Assembly (NCBI GenBank): GCA_963751395.1
Contig: CAVVUC010000001.1
Location: forward strand, 1,550,001-1,614,000
Source: CAVVUC01 sp963751395
GTDB lineage: Bacteria; Verrucomicrobiota; Verrucomicrobiia; Chthoniobacterales; Chthoniobacteraceae
DNA: 64,000 nt
Direction of reading: 5' to 3'
Positions 63,088-64,000 of this stretch are shown here, piece after piece; the stretch's first letter is position 1; every line of letters begins with the position of its first letter. The notes under the pieces were generated by a model, which saw nothing but the letters and a program-made list of their open reading frames with translations, searched no databases and had not been told where the DNA came from. Made by a program: the position numbers and the translations under genes.

Positions 63088-64000
63088 ATGTTCGCATCAT
63101 CGCGCCTATTGAAGAAACGGATCATTCCCATCCTTCTTATTGTCGCAGCAGCGTTTGCCGTTTACTGGCCGGCGCTGAGAAACGGGTTTGTTTGGGACGA
63201 CACGGCGCTCGTGTTGCGCGATCCTTTCATCCGGAGCTGGCGGTTGATTCCAGAGGGCTTCCGGCATTTTCTTTTCACGGATGCGACGGCATCGAACTTC
63301 TATCGCCCGATTCAGCGGCTGACTTATACGGCCGACTACGCGCTGTTTGCCTTTCAGCCTTGGGGGTATCACCTCACCAACATCGTGCTGCATGCGGCGG
63401 CCGGGGTGGCGCTGTTCTTGTTCGTGAGGAAACTGGTCGGGCGATTCGCGTCGAAGCAACCGGCAACGCTGTTCGCAACTATCGCGGCCCTGTTCTGGGT
63501 GATTCATCCGCTGCATACATCGGCGGTGATTTACGTGTCCGGACGGGCGGACTTACTGGCGGCACTCTTCGGGTTTGCGGGGCTGTATCTGGCGCTGCGG
63601 GAGAAAGCGTGGGCGGCGGGTTTGTGTTTTCTCGCGGCGATGCTGTCGAAGGAAAGCGGCATCATGGCGCTCGCGATCTGGTTGCTGATCTTGTGTTTTT
63701 GCCGCGATGGATTTCGCCGCTGGCTGGCGATCGCGCCGCTGATCTTCGCGGTCTATTTTGGCATGAGATTCTCGGCGGAAAAGGTGCCGCCGCCCGCTCC
63801 GGAACCGGTGCCGTTTGCCGTGCGCCCGATCCTTATGGCGCGGGCCTGGGCGGAGTATGCGGGGCTGGTGATTGCGCCGGTGAACCTGCACATGGAGCGC
63901 GATCTGACCGTTGTGGATCGCGGCGACATGCGCGCCACTTTGCAAGCGGCGCGAATGCGCGAATTCCAGACTTTGCTCGGCATGGCGCTTGTCGTTGCAT
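63088..64000 (+). CDS. Membrane glycosyltransferase (GT-C, TMTC/TPR-type), 3' end outside window
   Basis: From ATG 63088 the frame stays open to the end of the window (304 residues). The first helix is IPILLIVAAAFAVYWPAL, followed by GFVWDDTALV, the acidic loop of GT-C enzymes, and FYRPIQRLTYTADYALF with the Y-R-P motif of bacterial relatives of the TMTC O-mannosyltransferases. Several more membrane helices follow (TLFATIAALFWVIHPLH, GLCFLAAMLSKESGIMALAI). Family members usually carry TPR repeats at the C-terminus, which would lie outside. It likely uses a lipid-linked sugar to glycosylate proteins. Confidence 0.8.
   Translation, partial: MFASSRLLKKRIIPILLIVAAAFAVYWPALRNGFVWDDTALVLRDPFIRSWRLIPEGFRHFLFTDATASNFYRPIQRLTYTADYALFAFQPWGYHLTNIVLHAAAGVALFLFVRKLVGRFASKQPATLFATIAALFWVIHPLHTSAVIYVSGRADLLAALFGFAGLYLALREKAWAAGLCFLAAMLSKESGIMALAIWLLILCFCRDGFRRWLAIAPLIFAVYFGMRFSAEKVPPPAPEPVPFAVRPILMARAWAEYAGLVIAPVNLHMERDLTVVDRGDMRATLQAARMREFQTLLGMALVVA

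Overview
The window reads as chromosomal DNA of a Gram-negative bacterium, most likely a member of the Verrucomicrobiota. This is an inference from several weak signals: the gene repertoire, a heptamer microsatellite at an aminotransferase start, dispersed REP-like repeats that extend reading frames, and attC-like cassette sites. No rRNA or tRNA was recognised, so the phylum is not proven. By eye the left half (1-30.8 kb) is less G+C-rich than the right half, as expected for a surface-polysaccharide island.

Region 1 (1-30,850, all genes on + except one transposase) is an exopolysaccharide or O-antigen-type cluster. It holds about 17 glycosyltransferase genes or remnants (GT4/GT-B, GT2, and two paralogous GT-A-like proteins). 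It also holds FkbM-type and class I methyltransferases, hexapeptide acyltransferases, an SGNH-hydrolase membrane protein, and two polytopic polymerase/ligase-like proteins. The right end resembles colanic-acid genes (WcaF- and WcaI-like). No flippase or Wza/Wzc export gene is visible, so the cluster probably continues to the left. The island is worn: an IS5-family element sits beside an acyltransferase stub, two glycosyltransferases are frameshifted, one has an internal stop, and a duplicated acetyltransferase-glycosyltransferase pair has decayed reciprocally.

Region 2 (30,900-42,500) is core metabolism: rplM-rpsI with a clear terminator, a sodium/solute symporter with a small membrane partner, a bifunctional-nuclease-domain protein, arginine decarboxylase (speA), a gamma-carbonic-anhydrase-like protein, an HU protein, a secreted phosphodiesterase/phosphatase, an OsmC protein, and a polyphosphate kinase followed by a polyphosphate-glucokinase-like gene.

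Region 3 (42,500-50,700, minus strand) is a type I restriction-modification island. An intact system (fused HsdM-HsdS, an AlbA_2/ATPase-like accessory protein, HsdR) lies between remnants of a second, unrelated type I system. One remnant carries an in-frame palindromic repeat.

Region 4 (50,700-64,000) holds a sugar nucleotidyltransferase, an aminotransferase, an Lrp/AsnC regulator, 6-phosphofructokinase, a D-Ala-D-Ala carboxypeptidase, a possible small integron-type cassette array, recF, hisS, a GIY-YIG nuclease gene bounded by a perfect 34-bp inverted repeat, aspS (interrupted by four single-base insertions as given here), a repeat pair, an SPFH-HTH protein and the start of a membrane glycosyltransferase. 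The GIY-YIG unit, with related solo repeats nearby, and the attC-like cassettes are the strongest candidates for poorly described mobile systems.
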